Source: an uncultured Eubacterium sp. (lineage in GTDB: Bacteria; Bacillota; Clostridia; Lachnospirales; Lachnospiraceae). Taken from it: 23,020 nt of DNA. Below, in pieces: positions 1-8,718 of this stretch. The notes under the pieces were generated by a model. The model did no database searches and was not told the origin of the DNA. It saw nothing but the letters and a program-made list of their open reading frames with translations. Location of the stretch: the NCBI GenBank assembly GCA_937915825.1, contig CALGGT010000016.1, positions 1 through 23,020 on the forward strand. The letters run 5' to 3'. The position numbers were made by a program, and so were the translations under genes. The stretch's first letter is position 1. Each line of letters begins with the position of its first letter.

Positions 1-247
1 TGTTGTAATCACCGTCTCCTATATTGCAGTTGAAAAATTCAAGCGCCATATCGAAATCTTCCTTTTTGTAAAGACGGCTGTGCTTTGTCGCCTGCTTCAT
101 CACCTCGATCTTGAGGTCAATTTCAAGATCAAGCAGCTGATTCTGAATCACGGTCGCGATTTCAGAGGAAACCTGATCGTCGTCAATCCAGATGCGGCAT
201 GAAAAACCTTTTTCAAAACCGGCCCGTTTGAGAAGCTCCTTTGCCTG
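1..247 (-). pseudogene. Fragment of a family-5 (peptide/nickel type) ABC solute-binding protein, fused in frame to rpoC
   Basis: About 80 codons at the 3' side of the rpoC frame. The reading starts AKELLKRAGFEKGFSCRIW and continues through SEIATVIQNQLLDLEIDLKI to DFDMALEFFNCNIGDGDYN. This is the typical C-terminal lobe pattern of SBP_bac_5 proteins (AKxLLxEAGYPdGF, then IQaQLxxiGIxvxI, then yDmxlxgw..gDpDy). In real beta' the corresponding stretch continues with a conserved helical region and FMMADSGARGS, which is absent here. The switch falls at an alanine/glutamine run (LDQAQAKELL) that both families could share, which would suit a microhomology join. I infer an assembly or amplification chimera, not a genuine gene fusion. 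Confidence 0.7.
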
Positions 248-2224
248 CGCCTGATCAAGCATCTCCTGCTTCTGCGGCGGCACGGTCATGTCCGAGATCG
301 ACACGGTCATGGCAGCACGGGTCGAGAATTTATATCCCAGCGCCTTGATCTTATCCAGCGTTTCCGCCGTTCTCAAGGCACCCTGGTTCTCGATGCATTT
401 TTCCAGGATCTGCTTTAATTGCTTTTTCTTCACCAGTTCGTCCACTTCCAATTTTAAGAAGTTTTCGTCCTTGGTTCGGTCAACGCGCCCTAAATCCTGG
501 CTGATCGCCTCGTTGAAGATAAAACGTCCCAATGTGGACTCAATCATGCGGGATTCTTCCTTACCGGTTTTCGGATTGATCCCGAAGCGGCGGATCTTAA
601 TCCTGGCATGCAGGGTAATATCATGATTATCGTAAGCCATTAAGGCCTCGTTCATATCCTTAAAAGCACGACCTTCTCCTTTGGAGCCGGGACGTTCCTG
701 GGTTAAATAGTAAATACCCAAAACCATATCCTGGGAAGGAACCGCCACGGGACCACCGTCCGAAGGCTTCAAAAGGTTGTTCGGGGACAGCAGCAGGAAT
801 CGACATTCGGCCTGCGCTTCCACGGATAAAGGAAGGTGAACCGCCATCTGGTCTCCGTCGAAATCCGCGTTAAATGCCGTACATACCAACGGATGTAAAC
901 GAATGGCCTTTCCTTCTACCAACTTAGGCTCAAATGCCTGGATTCCCAAACGGTGCAGAGTAGGAGCACGGTTCAACATAACCGGGTGCTCTTTGATCAC
1001 CTGCTCCAGGATATCCCAAACTTCCGGTTCCAGGCGCTCAACTTTCTTCTTCGCGCCTTTAATATTATAAGCGGAGCCATTGGCTACCAGCTCTTTCATA
1101 ACAAACGGTTTAAATAGCTCGATGGCCATCTCTTTGGGCAGACCGCATTGATAGATCTTAAGATCCGGACCTACCACGATAACGGAACGTCCGGAGTAAT
1201 CCACACGCTTACCTAACAGGTTCTGACGGAAACGTCCCTGTTTTCCCTTTAACATATCTGTTAAGGACTTTAAGGGGCGGTTACCGGGACCTGTGACCGC
1301 ACGACCACGCTTTCCGTTGGCGATCAACGCATCTACTGCTTCCTGCAGCATACGCTTCTCATTTCGTACGATGATATCCGGCGCGCCTAACTCCAACAAA
1401 CGCTTCAAACGGTTGTTCCGGTTAATAATACGACGGTACAGATCGTTCATATCCGATGTCGCGAAACGTCCACCGTCTAACTGAACCATGGGACGCAGAT
1501 CCGGGGGAATCACAGGGATCACCGTAAGAATCATCCACTCCGGCTGATTTCCGGATTCACGAAACGCTTCCACGACTTCCAAACGCTTAATGATCTTTGC
1601 CCGCTTCTGACCGGCCGAATGACTTAATTCTTCCTTCAGGTCCGCGAATAATTCTTCCAGATCAATACGCTGCAGCAATTCCTGAATGGACTCCGCGCCC
1701 ATTCCTACACGGAACGCATCCTCTCCGTATTGCTCTCTGGCCTTGACATATTCACCCTCGGAAAGAACGGTCTTAACCGGGATTTCATCTATATCGGAAT
1801 CCAAAACCACATAAGCCGCGAAATACAAAACCTGCTCCAGAGGTTTGATCTTCATATCCAGGATCAACGCGATCCGGCTGGCGGTTCCCTTGAAGTACCA
1901 AATATGAGAAACCGGCGCTGCCAGTTCAATATGTCCCATACGCTCTCTTCGAACGCTGGCCTTGGTTACCTCTACGCCACATCGATCGCAGACCACGCCT
2001 TTATAACGCACTTTCTTATATTTTCCGCAGTGACATTCCCAGTCTTTTTGCGGTCCGAAAATCTTCTCACAGAACAGACCATTGGTTTCCGGTTTCAATG
2101 TTCGGTAGTTAATGGTTTCCGGTTTCTTTACCTCTCCTCTGGACCACTCACGGATCTTGTTGGGAGAAGCTAATTTTATTTGAATTTTATCATAGGTAAA
2201 GGTTTTATCTGTGGTTTCCGTCAT
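1..2224 (-). CDS. rpoC: DNA-directed RNA polymerase subunit beta' (partial, 3' end replaced by foreign sequence)
   Basis: Encodes the beta' subunit, which forms the catalytic core of RNA polymerase with beta. The minus-strand reading gives the expected N-terminus (KLASPNKIREWS), the zinc-binding cluster (CHCG, then CDRCG) and, near residue 450, the NADFDGDQM motif whose aspartates hold the catalytic Mg. It lies downstream of rpoB in the usual order after a spacer of about 170 bp. I chose the ATG at 2224 because AAGGA sits 9 nt upstream; an in-frame ATG at 2233 is possible but that AAGGA would then touch it. About 660 codons are convincing RpoC, up to MTVPPQKQEMLD. From about position 250 down to 1 the frame stays open but no longer matches RpoC: it reads as a peptide-binding protein (separate entry). 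The bridge helix and the C-terminal third of beta' are therefore absent. Identity of the rpoC part is certain; the first 250 bases should not be annotated as beta'. Confidence 0.95.
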   Translation of the reverse strand, partial: MTETTDKTFTYDKIQIKLASPNKIREWSRGEVKKPETINYRTLKPETNGLFCEKIFGPQKDWECHCGKYKKVRYKGVVCDRCGVEVTKASVRRERMGHIELAAPVSHIWYFKGTASRIALILDMKIKPLEQVLYFAAYVVLDSDIDEIPVKTVLSEGEYVKAREQYGEDAFRVGMGAESIQELLQRIDLEELFADLKEELSHSAGQKRAKIIKRLEVVEAFRESGNQPEWMILTVIPVIPPDLRPMVQLDGGRFATSDMNDLYRRIINRNNRLKRLLELGAPDIIVRNEKRMLQEAVDALIANGKRGRAVTGPGNRPLKSLTDMLKGKQGRFRQNLLGKRVDYSGRSVIVVGPDLKIYQCGLPKEMAIELFKPFVMKELVANGSAYNIKGAKKKVERLEPEVWDILEQVIKEHPVMLNRAPTLHRLGIQAFEPKLVEGKAIRLHPLVCTAFNADFDGDQMAVHLPLSVEAQAECRFLLLSPNNLLKPSDGGPVAVPSQDMVLGIYYLTQERPGSKGEGRAFKDMNEALMAYDNHDITLHARIKIRRFGINPKTGKEESRMIESTLGRFIFNEAISQDLGRVDRTKDENFLKLEVDELVKKKQLKQILEKCIENQGALRTAETLDKIKALGYKFSTRAAMTVSISDMTVPPQKQEMLDQAQAKELLKRAGFEKGFSCRIWIDDDQVSSEIATVIQNQLLDLEIDLKIEVMKQATKHSRLYKKEDFDMALEFFNCNIGDGDYN

Positions 2225-2392
2225 TTGTGCCATTCCTTGTGTACCGTCCTTTCTAAACTCTCTGTGATCTCTCACAGTTTCTTATTCTGATATTCTCTGT
2301 TCATCTCATCACGGTGCTTTTACAGGATGTCCCTTATTCCGGGAAATCCCCTTGATGGGAAGCTGCTTCCATTCGTTCGGATGGAAGTTCGA
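2225..2392 (-). other. rpoB-rpoC spacer with two short hairpins
   Basis: Non-coding spacer of the rpoBC operon. It holds two small perfect hairpins: 2262-2277 (6-bp arms CTGTGA/TCACAG, 4-nt loop) and 2366-2387 (7-bp arms CTTCCAT/ATGGAAG). Neither is followed by a T-run on the minus strand, so they do not look like terminators. They may be RNA processing or stability elements, or chance. Confidence 0.3.
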
Positions 2393-5300
2393 TTAGAAGT
2401 CCGATAGGGGTTCCCCTTCTGCTTCCTCTAACTCTTCCACATCCATTTCACTGAATCCGGCACTTTCGAAGGAGGACTCTTCCGATAATTCGAATTCCTC
2501 TCCTTCCAGAATATCCAGAACCTCCGGATTTGTACTTTCCTCGTCCACAGATTCTGTCATGAGAATTTCTTCTCCGTTTTCATCTAAAACGATAACATCC
2601 AGAGCCAATGCCTGCAATTCCTTCAACAATACCTTGAAGGATTCCGGAATGCCCGGCGCAGGGATATTCTCGCCCTTGATAATCGCCTCGTACGTCTTAA
2701 CACGACCAACCACATCATCGGACTTCACGGTTAATATCTCTTGTAAGGTATAGGCTGCGCCATAGGCCTCCAATGCCCAAACCTCCATCTCTCCAAATCG
2801 CTGTCCTCCGAACTGGGCCTTACCACCCAACGGCTGCTGGGTTACTAAGGAATAAGGTCCAGTAGATCTTGCGTGAATCTTATCATCTACCAAATGGTGA
2901 AGTTTCAGATAATGCATGAATCCAATGGTTACTTCCGCATCAAAGTTCTCTCCGGTTCTACCATCTCGGAGCTGAACTTTACCATCTTCCTTAATGGTAA
3001 CGCCTTTCCAATCCTCTCTGGACTCGGTATGCGTCATTAAGTAATCCATTAATTCCGGATCCAACACATCTTTGTATTTTTTCTTGAAGTCCTTTAATTC
3101 CATTTGTATGTAATCGTTGGACATTCGAAGGGTATCCATAATATCTTCTTCGTTGGCGCCATCAAACACCGGCGTGGAAACGTTGATCCCCAGCACCTTG
3201 GCTGCCAAACTGAGGTGAACCTCCAGGACCTGTCCGATGTTCATTCGGGACGGCACACCCAGGGGATTTAATACAATATCCAACGGTCGGCCATTGGGTA
3301 AGAACGGCATGTCCTCTACGGGAAGCACACGGGAAACGACACCCTTATTTCCGTGACGACCGGCCATCTTATCTCCCACCTGGATCTTTCTCTTCTGCGC
3401 AATGTAAATACGAACGCTTTGGATCACTCCCGGGGGAAGCTCATCTCCAGCCTCTCTGCTGAAGATCTTCGCATCCACGATAATTCCGTATTCCCCATGG
3501 GGCACACGAAGGGATGTATCCCGAACTTCTCTTGCCTTTTCTCCGAAAATAGCCCGTAAGAGACGTTCCTCCGCCGTTAATTCGGTCTCACCTTTCGGCG
3601 TAACCTTTCCGACCAGAATATCGCCGGTTCTTACTTCCGCGCCAATACGGATGATTCCTCGCTGATCCAGGTTCTTAAGAGCATCGTCGCCGACACCGGA
3701 TAAATCTCTTGTGATCTCCTCGGCTCCTAATTTCGTCTCTCTTGCCTCGATCTCATGTTCGGTAATATGCACGGATGTGTAAATATCGTCCTGCACCAGA
3801 CGCTCGCTGAGAAGAACTGCATCCTCGTAGTTATAACCTTCCCAGGTCATGAATCCGATTAACGGGTTCTTCCCTAACGCGATCTCGCCACCGGCGGTGG
3901 AAGGTCCGTCTGCGATCACATCGCCTTTCTCCACCTTGTCGCCTTTATTAATGATCGGGCGCTGGTTCATGCAGGTTCCCTGGTTACTTCTTCCGAATTT
4001 TTCCAGCGGATATACATCCAGCTCTCCGTCTTCTTTCCGAATAAGGATCTGCGTTGTCTCAGCTCTCTCAACCACACCGGAATTCTCCGCAACAACACAG
4101 TTCCCGGAGTCAACCGCTGCTTTCTTCTCGATTCCGGTTCCGACTGCCGGCGCTTCTGTCATTAACAGGGGCACGGCCTGACGCTGCATGTTGGATCCCA
4201 TCAGGGCACGGTTCGCATCGTCATTCTCCAGGAAGGGGATCATGGCAGTAGCCACGGAGAATACCATCTTCGGGGATACATCCATGAAATCGATATCCTT
4301 TTTCCGGAACTCGGTGGTTTCCTCGCGATAACGACCTGAAACATTTTTCTTTATAAAATATCCGTTTTCATCTAACGGTTCATTTGCTTGCGCTACATGG
4401 TAACGATCTTCTTCATCCGCTGCCATATAGATAACTTCATCGGTAACCCTTGGATTCTCCGGATCGGATTTATCCACTTTCCGATACGGCGCCTCGACGA
4501 AACCGTACTCATTGATCCGGGCAAAAGATGCCAGGGAGTTGATCAACCCGATGTTGGGACCTTCGGGGGTCTCAATGGGGCACATTCTTCCATAGTGAGT
4601 ATAGTGAACGTCACGCACCTCAAATCCGGCACGATCACGGGACAGACCGCCCGGTCCTAACGCGGACAAACGACGCTTATGGGTTAACTCACTTAAAGGA
4701 TTGTTCTGATCCATGAACTGAGACAGCTGGGAGCTTCCGAAGAACTCCTTTACCGCTGCCGTTACCGGTTTAATGTTGATTAAGGATTGAGGGGTTACAC
4801 TCTTAACGTCCTGGGTGGACATTCTCTCTCGAACCGTACGCTCCATACGGGTCAAACCGATTCGATATTGATTCTGCAACAACTCACCTACCGCACGGAT
4901 CCGACGATTTCCCAAATGGTCAATGTCGTCAATGCTGCCGATTCCATACTCCAGATGCAGCATATAGCTGATGGAAGCGAAAATATCTTCCTTCGTGATA
5001 TGCTTGGGTACCAGTTCCGCAATGTTATCCTTAATGGCCTGGTACAGATCTTCCGTCTCCGGATTCTCTTCCATCAATTGCTTCAATAAGGGATAGAAGA
5101 CATCTTCTTCCACACCTAACTCTTCTTTATCGGCATCCGGCAAGATCGCATTAAGATCAACGGCCATGTTGGACAATACCTTGGAGATATGTCCATCTTC
5201 GCTTTGTACCATTACATAAGGTACGGCGTTGTTCTGAATCTCCTGTGCCAATTCCTCGGTTAATACGGTTCCCGCTTCCGCTAACACCTCACCGGTTAAT

Positions 5301-6202
5301 TCCGATACCGCGTCCTCTGCCAAAGCCACGCCGGCCAGGCGATTCTTAAAGGCCAATTTCTTATTAAACTTATAACGTCCCACTCTCGCCAGATCGTAAC
5401 GCTTGGGATCATAAAACATGCCATGCAAAAGAGACTCCGCACTTTCTACCGATAATGGTTCACCGGGACGAAGTTTCTTATATAATTCCAAAATACCTTC
5501 CTGGTAATTGGTTGCGTTGTCTTTGGAAAAACTAGCTTGGATCTTAAGCTCATCGCCGAACATTTCTACGATTTCGTCGTTGGTCCCTACGCCTAACGCA
5601 CGGATCAATACAGTGATCGGAACTTTACGATTACGATCCACATGAACATAGAAGACATCGTTGGAATCCGTTTCATATTCCAACCAGGCACCTCGAATGG
5701 GAATCACCTGAGAAGAATATAGGGGTTTTCCATTCTTGTCCCTTTCTAAAGAATAATATACACTGGGAGAACGTACCAACTGGCTTACGATCACGCGCTC
5801 TGCGCCGTTGATGACGAACGTTCCCGTTCGAGTCATTAATGGGAGATCTCCCATAAATATCTCATGTTCGCTGATCTCATCATTTTCTTGATTATAAAGA
5901 CGAACACGGACCTTAAGGGGGGCTGCATACGTGGCATCTCTTTCTTTGCACTCGGCGATGGAGTATTTGACCTCATCTCTGCACAATTCAAAGTCCACAA
6001 ATTCCAGACTAAGTCCACCATTAAAATCAGAAATTGGAGAAATGTCCCGAAAGACTTCTTTCAGTCCTTCCTTCAAAAACCATTCATAGGAATCCGTTTG
6101 GACAGCTATAAGATTGGGCATTTCCAAAACTTCTTTTTGTCTTGAGTAACTCATTCTGACACTTTGTCCGGCCTGCACCAGACGCATTCTGTTCTTCTCC
6201 AT
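2393..6202 (-). CDS. rpoB: DNA-directed RNA polymerase subunit beta
   Basis: Complete beta subunit, 1269 aa from the chosen start. I prefer the ATG at 6202 (MEKNRMRLVQAGQ) to an upstream in-frame GTG at 6214. TAAGGAG lies 11 nt before this ATG, whereas it abuts the GTG. The rifampicin-binding cluster near residues 491-519 reads SQLSQFMDQNNPLSE, then THKRRLSALGPGG: the positions equivalent to E. coli D516, H526 and S531 are all wild type, so rifampicin sensitivity is expected. The invariant CPIETPEGPNIGLI and, near the C-terminus, GGKAQFGGQRFGEMEVWALEA are present. The last 50 residues are an acidic Glu/Ser-rich tail ending EGEPLSDF. It is transcribed with rpoC. Unlike the common rplJL-rpoBC arrangement, the gene upstream is not rplL, and rpoB has its own promoter. 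Confidence 0.98.
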   Translation of the reverse strand: MEKNRMRLVQAGQSVRMSYSRQKEVLEMPNLIAVQTDSYEWFLKEGLKEVFRDISPISDFNGGLSLEFVDFELCRDEVKYSIAECKERDATYAAPLKVRVRLYNQENDEISEHEIFMGDLPLMTRTGTFVINGAERVIVSQLVRSPSVYYSLERDKNGKPLYSSQVIPIRGAWLEYETDSNDVFYVHVDRNRKVPITVLIRALGVGTNDEIVEMFGDELKIQASFSKDNATNYQEGILELYKKLRPGEPLSVESAESLLHGMFYDPKRYDLARVGRYKFNKKLAFKNRLAGVALAEDAVSELTGEVLAEAGTVLTEELAQEIQNNAVPYVMVQSEDGHISKVLSNMAVDLNAILPDADKEELGVEEDVFYPLLKQLMEENPETEDLYQAIKDNIAELVPKHITKEDIFASISYMLHLEYGIGSIDDIDHLGNRRIRAVGELLQNQYRIGLTRMERTVRERMSTQDVKSVTPQSLINIKPVTAAVKEFFGSSQLSQFMDQNNPLSELTHKRRLSALGPGGLSRDRAGFEVRDVHYTHYGRMCPIETPEGPNIGLINSLASFARINEYGFVEAPYRKVDKSDPENPRVTDEVIYMAADEEDRYHVAQANEPLDENGYFIKKNVSGRYREETTEFRKKDIDFMDVSPKMVFSVATAMIPFLENDDANRALMGSNMQRQAVPLLMTEAPAVGTGIEKKAAVDSGNCVVAENSGVVERAETTQILIRKEDGELDVYPLEKFGRSNQGTCMNQRPIINKGDKVEKGDVIADGPSTAGGEIALGKNPLIGFMTWEGYNYEDAVLLSERLVQDDIYTSVHITEHEIEARETKLGAEEITRDLSGVGDDALKNLDQRGIIRIGAEVRTGDILVGKVTPKGETELTAEERLLRAIFGEKAREVRDTSLRVPHGEYGIIVDAKIFSREAGDELPPGVIQSVRIYIAQKRKIQVGDKMAGRHGNKGVVSRVLPVEDMPFLPNGRPLDIVLNPLGVPSRMNIGQVLEVHLSLAAKVLGINVSTPVFDGANEEDIMDTLRMSNDYIQMELKDFKKKYKDVLDPELMDYLMTHTESREDWKGVTIKEDGKVQLRDGRTGENFDAEVTIGFMHYLKLHHLVDDKIHARSTGPYSLVTQQPLGGKAQFGGQRFGEMEVWALEAYGAAYTLQEILTVKSDDVVGRVKTYEAIIKGENIPAPGIPESFKVLLKELQALALDVIVLDENGEEILMTESVDEESTNPEVLDILEGEEFELSEESSFESAGFSEMDVEELEEAEGEPLSDF

Positions 6203-6279
6203 TAATGATTTCACTCCTTATTTTTTTTACGGAACCGGTAAGGATACTACGCCTAATTTACCACAGTACCGTACCCTAT

Positions 6280-6308
6280 ATGGTATCACAGTTTTTTCCC
6301 ATTGTCAA
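6280..6308 (-). promoter_or_regulatory. Sigma-A-type promoter of rpoBC
   Basis: On the minus strand: perfect -35 TTGACA (6308-6303), 17-nt spacer, -10 TACCAT (6285-6280) with an extended TG motif just before it. It predicts a 5' leader of about 70 nt before the rpoB ATG. It lies downstream of the terminator of the preceding gene, so rpoBC looks like an independent transcription unit. Confidence 0.75.
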
Positions 6309-6386
6309 TAAAAATTTTTAGGGAATTTTTCTGTTTTACGATTCACAGCCCCTGCCCCAATTTGGGGGATGCACGATGCGAAACAC

Positions 6387-6445
6387 AAAAAATATGGGCC
6401 TTTCAGCGAAGATAGCATGTTACTGCTAAATTTACTGAAAGACCC
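6387..6445 (-). terminator. Intrinsic terminator after the small membrane-peptide gene
   Basis: On the minus strand, GGGTCTTTCAG pairs with CTGAAAGGCCC (11 positions, one mismatch) across a 28-nt loop and is followed by ATATTTTTTG. It lies just past the stop of the 55-aa gene and before the rpoB promoter, which suits a terminator separating the two units. The loop is long for a classical terminator. Confidence 0.6.
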
Positions 6446-6468
6446 GTCGTTTCATTGTTCCGTTCCTT

Positions 6469-6636
6469 TTATGCCAATCTCTTAATCTTCACGGATACCA
6501 CGATGAAACCGATCCCTGATAGCATCGCTGCAAAGGCTCCTACCAGACAGGCGACCCCAATGTCTCCAAACATCATTAGCCCCATTACGATCCCTACAAT
6601 TCCCAGGATGATAAGTAAAATACCTATAACCTTCAC
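6469..6636 (-). CDS. Small two-TM membrane peptide (55 aa), unknown function
   Basis: I place the start at the GTG at 6636: a perfect AAAGGAGG stands 7 nt upstream, while the longer frame reaching 6690 would have that Shine-Dalgarno inside its coding region. The product begins MKVIGILLIILGIVGIVMG and is almost wholly hydrophobic. It has two Gly-rich membrane helices joined by a short turn (GDIG) and a basic end (KIKRLA). No family is recognised. It lies 75 bp downstream of the zinc-ribbon gene on the same strand and is followed by a terminator, so it is probably the last gene of that unit. Small Gly-rich membrane peptides often assist a larger membrane partner, but nothing here shows which. 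Confidence 0.65.
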   Translation of the reverse strand: MKVIGILLIILGIVGIVMGLMMFGDIGVACLVGAFAAMLSGIGFIVVSVKIKRLA

Positions 6637-6711
6637 CTCAAAACCTCCTTTAATTACAAACAATCTTCCGCTCAGCCAATCTTTCTTCATTTGAATGTGC
6701 TGATAATATCG

Positions 6712-7626
6712 CTATTTTAATGATTCGAGATCAAGCATCTTTTGTGTACATCTTGTCGTCACTTCCAGAAAATATTTTGCATCCTCGGTGGACATTTCCT
6801 TTGAATCATACTGATCAATCTTTTTTGCAAAATCAATATATTTCCCCATCATCTCCGTGTATTCCGTCAACATAGAAACCGCGTTGTTAGGATCCGCCAA
6901 ATATTTCTTCATGAATGCCACATATTCATCAACGAATTTCTCATAACTGTCAAGGAACTCCTTCAAGTCCGGATCCACTCCGGAGCTTCCTGTTACATCC
7001 TCATCCTCATCCTTATCTTTCTCCGTGTCCGCAACCGCCGTAGGATTGGGATCATTCCCATCGATCTGCTCGCTGTCTTCCCTCGGATTCAATTGTTCCG
7101 CCCCTGTTCCATCGTTTGTCGCGGATGGCCCCGCCGTTACCTGCTCCAATGGGGTTGCTTGCTCCTCTGATTCATTTTCCACTACGGTATCTTTGCCGGA
7201 TGTGTGAAACATACCGTATTTTTGGGCATCTGTCACCCCTGCCAAAAGGCAGGAGGCCGCAAGAACAATCGCCGCTATGGGAAAACCCTTTAGCTTATAC
7301 TTTTTTGCAAGGCAAACGATTGCCCCTCCTATGATTGCCGCAGAAAGAAGTATGGTAAGAATTGGCGGATCCGTAGCAAGATTTACGATAGCAAGGATCA
7401 GGAGACCTATCCCAATAAATTTCCCATATTTATCACCCCCTGGTACCTCGCCTCCCTCTGGCTGTCGACCTGTATCCGCTTGTTGCGTCCCCTCCGGCTG
7501 CTCGTGCATCGCATCTACAGAAGCGTTGGTGTTTTTATTCTCATCACTTCCAACCGGTGCGCCGCAATTTGCGCAGAACTTTATCCCTTCGGGAATTTCA
7601 CTTCCACAATTCGTACAAAAAGCCAT
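6712..7626 (-). CDS. Zinc-ribbon membrane protein with helical DUF6591-like C-terminal domain
   Basis: 304 aa, starting at ATG 7626 (AAAGGAGG, 5 nt spacing), which puts the zinc ribbon at the very N-terminus. Cys4, 7, 18 and 21 (FCTNCG, then FCANCG) form a treble-clef-like zinc ribbon. A polar Gln/Gly/Glu linker follows, then three hydrophobic segments at about 69-84, 88-106 and 114-131, then an acidic Thr/Asp/Glu-rich linker (about 145-215). The C-terminal part (about 216-304; DPDLKEFLDSYEKFVDEY, later EMSTEDAKYFLEVTTR) is helical and resembles what I know as DUF6591; that assignment is from memory. With three TM helices and a cytosolic ribbon the C-terminal domain would be outside the cell. 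The N-terminal half is nearly identical at DNA level to the next gene upstream. Function unknown; probably envelope sensing or scaffolding. Confidence 0.85.
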   Translation of the reverse strand: MAFCTNCGSEIPEGIKFCANCGAPVGSDENKNTNASVDAMHEQPEGTQQADTGRQPEGGEVPGGDKYGKFIGIGLLILAIVNLATDPPILTILLSAAIIGGAIVCLAKKYKLKGFPIAAIVLAASCLLAGVTDAQKYGMFHTSGKDTVVENESEEQATPLEQVTAGPSATNDGTGAEQLNPREDSEQIDGNDPNPTAVADTEKDKDEDEDVTGSSGVDPDLKEFLDSYEKFVDEYVAFMKKYLADPNNAVSMLTEYTEMMGKYIDFAKKIDQYDSKEMSTEDAKYFLEVTTRCTQKMLDLESLK

Positions 7627-7699
7627 GTTTCCCTCCTTTCCCCTACTTAACAATCGTAGGTGATCAACACATTTGAGTTTTCGGATCCATATCTCCTTC
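7254..7699 (-). repeat. Direct duplication, copy 1 (zinc-ribbon/TM half plus leader)
   Basis: About 446 bp repeated at 8267-8711 in the same orientation with roughly five differences: two substitutions in the coding part, two next to the start codon, and one 1-nt indel in the leader. It covers the 5' half of the gene and about 70 bp of leader ending at GGATCCATATCTCCTTC on the plus strand. Outside this block the two genes diverge quickly. Confidence 0.9.
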
Positions 7700-7730
7700 T
7701 TTACTTTTATCCTTTCGGAAGTTCTTTACG

Positions 7731-8639
7731 TTATGATTTCACCTTAAAGGTCTTCGTAACCTTCTCATCGTCTTTGAGACTGAACCGCTTCGTGATTTCA
7801 ACATCTACCGGTTCTTCCCCGGTCAGTACAAATGCCTCCTGACAATCCTCCATGGTCTTTCCTTTTTTTATTTCTTTAATGACCCTACTGTTATCATAAA
7901 CATCCTCATCATAAACGTAAGCGTTGTCCAATTCGATCCCATCCTGGTATGCCTGTACTCTTACGGAATAAGCAGCCGCCTCCGCATCTTCCGCGTTATT
8001 GGTAAAATCATAGTGAACGACCAGGATCCTTTCCCCATCATAGTTTTTTCCAATCGTTGCATGATTGATCTTAACATAATAGTTCCCGAGTTCCCCTTCG
8101 TCTGCGGAGGTTTCCTTTTCCGTTTCGTTCTCCGTCGCTGTATCCACGTTTTCTTCATTTCCGGAATGGTTGTTTTCCCCTGATAAATCTTTCACGATGG
8201 CATCCTTGCTGGACGTCTTAAACATACCGTATTCATTAGCATTTGTCACTCCCATAAAAAGGCAAGAGGCCGCAAGAACAATCGCCGCTATGGGAAAACC
8301 CTTTAGCTTATACTTTTTTGCAAGGCAAACGATTGCCCCTCCTATGATTGCCGCAGAAAGAAGTATGGTAAGAATTGGCGGATCCGTAGCAAGATTTACG
8401 ATAGCAAGGATCAGGAGACCTATCCCAATAAATTTCCCATATTTATCACCCCCTGGTACCTCGCCTCCCTCTGGCTGTCGACCTGTATCCGCTTGTTGCG
8501 TCCCCTCCGGCTGCTCGTGCATCGCATCTACAGAAGCGTTGGTGTTTTTATTCTCATCACTTCCAGCCGGTGCGCCGCAATTTGCGCAGAACTTTATCCC
8601 TTCGGGAATTTCCCTTCCACAATTCGTACAAAAAGCCAT
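7731..8639 (-). CDS. Zinc-ribbon membrane protein with DUF5067-like C-terminal domain
   Basis: 302 aa from ATG 8639 (AGGAAGG upstream). Residues 1 to about 130 equal the downstream paralogue except for two substitutions: a zinc ribbon (Cys4/7/18/21), a polar linker and three TM helices at about 69-131. The rest differs. A Glu/Asn/Thr-rich linker leads to a beta-rich domain at about 180-302 (YYVKINHATIGKNYDGERIL, VVHYDFTNNAEDAEAA, VQAYQDGIELDNAY). This is characteristic of DUF5067, an immunoglobulin-like extracellular domain of Firmicute lipoproteins and membrane proteins. It probably sits outside the membrane while the ribbon stays in the cytoplasm. An in-frame ATG at 8702 also has an AAGGAG in front, but only 2 nt away, and it would add 21 residues unlike any ribbon protein. 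The Ser/Thr kinase gene lies directly upstream, beyond a terminator. Confidence 0.87.
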   Translation of the reverse strand: MAFCTNCGREIPEGIKFCANCGAPAGSDENKNTNASVDAMHEQPEGTQQADTGRQPEGGEVPGGDKYGKFIGIGLLILAIVNLATDPPILTILLSAAIIGGAIVCLAKKYKLKGFPIAAIVLAASCLFMGVTNANEYGMFKTSSKDAIVKDLSGENNHSGNEENVDTATENETEKETSADEGELGNYYVKINHATIGKNYDGERILVVHYDFTNNAEDAEAAAYSVRVQAYQDGIELDNAYVYDEDVYDNSRVIKEIKKGKTMEDCQEAFVLTGEEPVDVEITKRFSLKDDEKVTKTFKVKS

Positions 8640-8711
8640 GTTCCCTTCCTTTCCCCTACTTAACAATCGTAGGTGATCAACACATTTGAGTTTCGGATCC
8701 ATATCTCCTTC
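8267..8711 (-). repeat. Direct duplication, copy 2 (zinc-ribbon/TM half plus leader)
   Basis: Partner of the block at 7254-7699 with an offset of 1013 bp (1012 beyond the 1-nt indel). Conservation includes synonymous positions, so the duplication or a gene-conversion event is recent. Confidence 0.9.
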
Positions 8712-8718
8712 CTATCCT

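Noticed and set aside
1..2224. A genuine RpoC-peptide-binding fusion protein as a new system
   Set aside because: The essential C-terminal third of beta' would be missing, and the other contig end shows adapter and further joins; a chimera is far more likely.
5836..6145. Open frames on both strands antisense to or overlapping rpoB
   Set aside because: They are shadows of the long, fully supported rpoB frame; no ribosome binding sites or recognisable families.
8170..8676. 168-codon plus-strand ORF, with a near-identical partner at 7277-7663
   Set aside because: It is the antisense of the duplicated zinc-ribbon block; its apparent conservation only reflects the DNA duplication.
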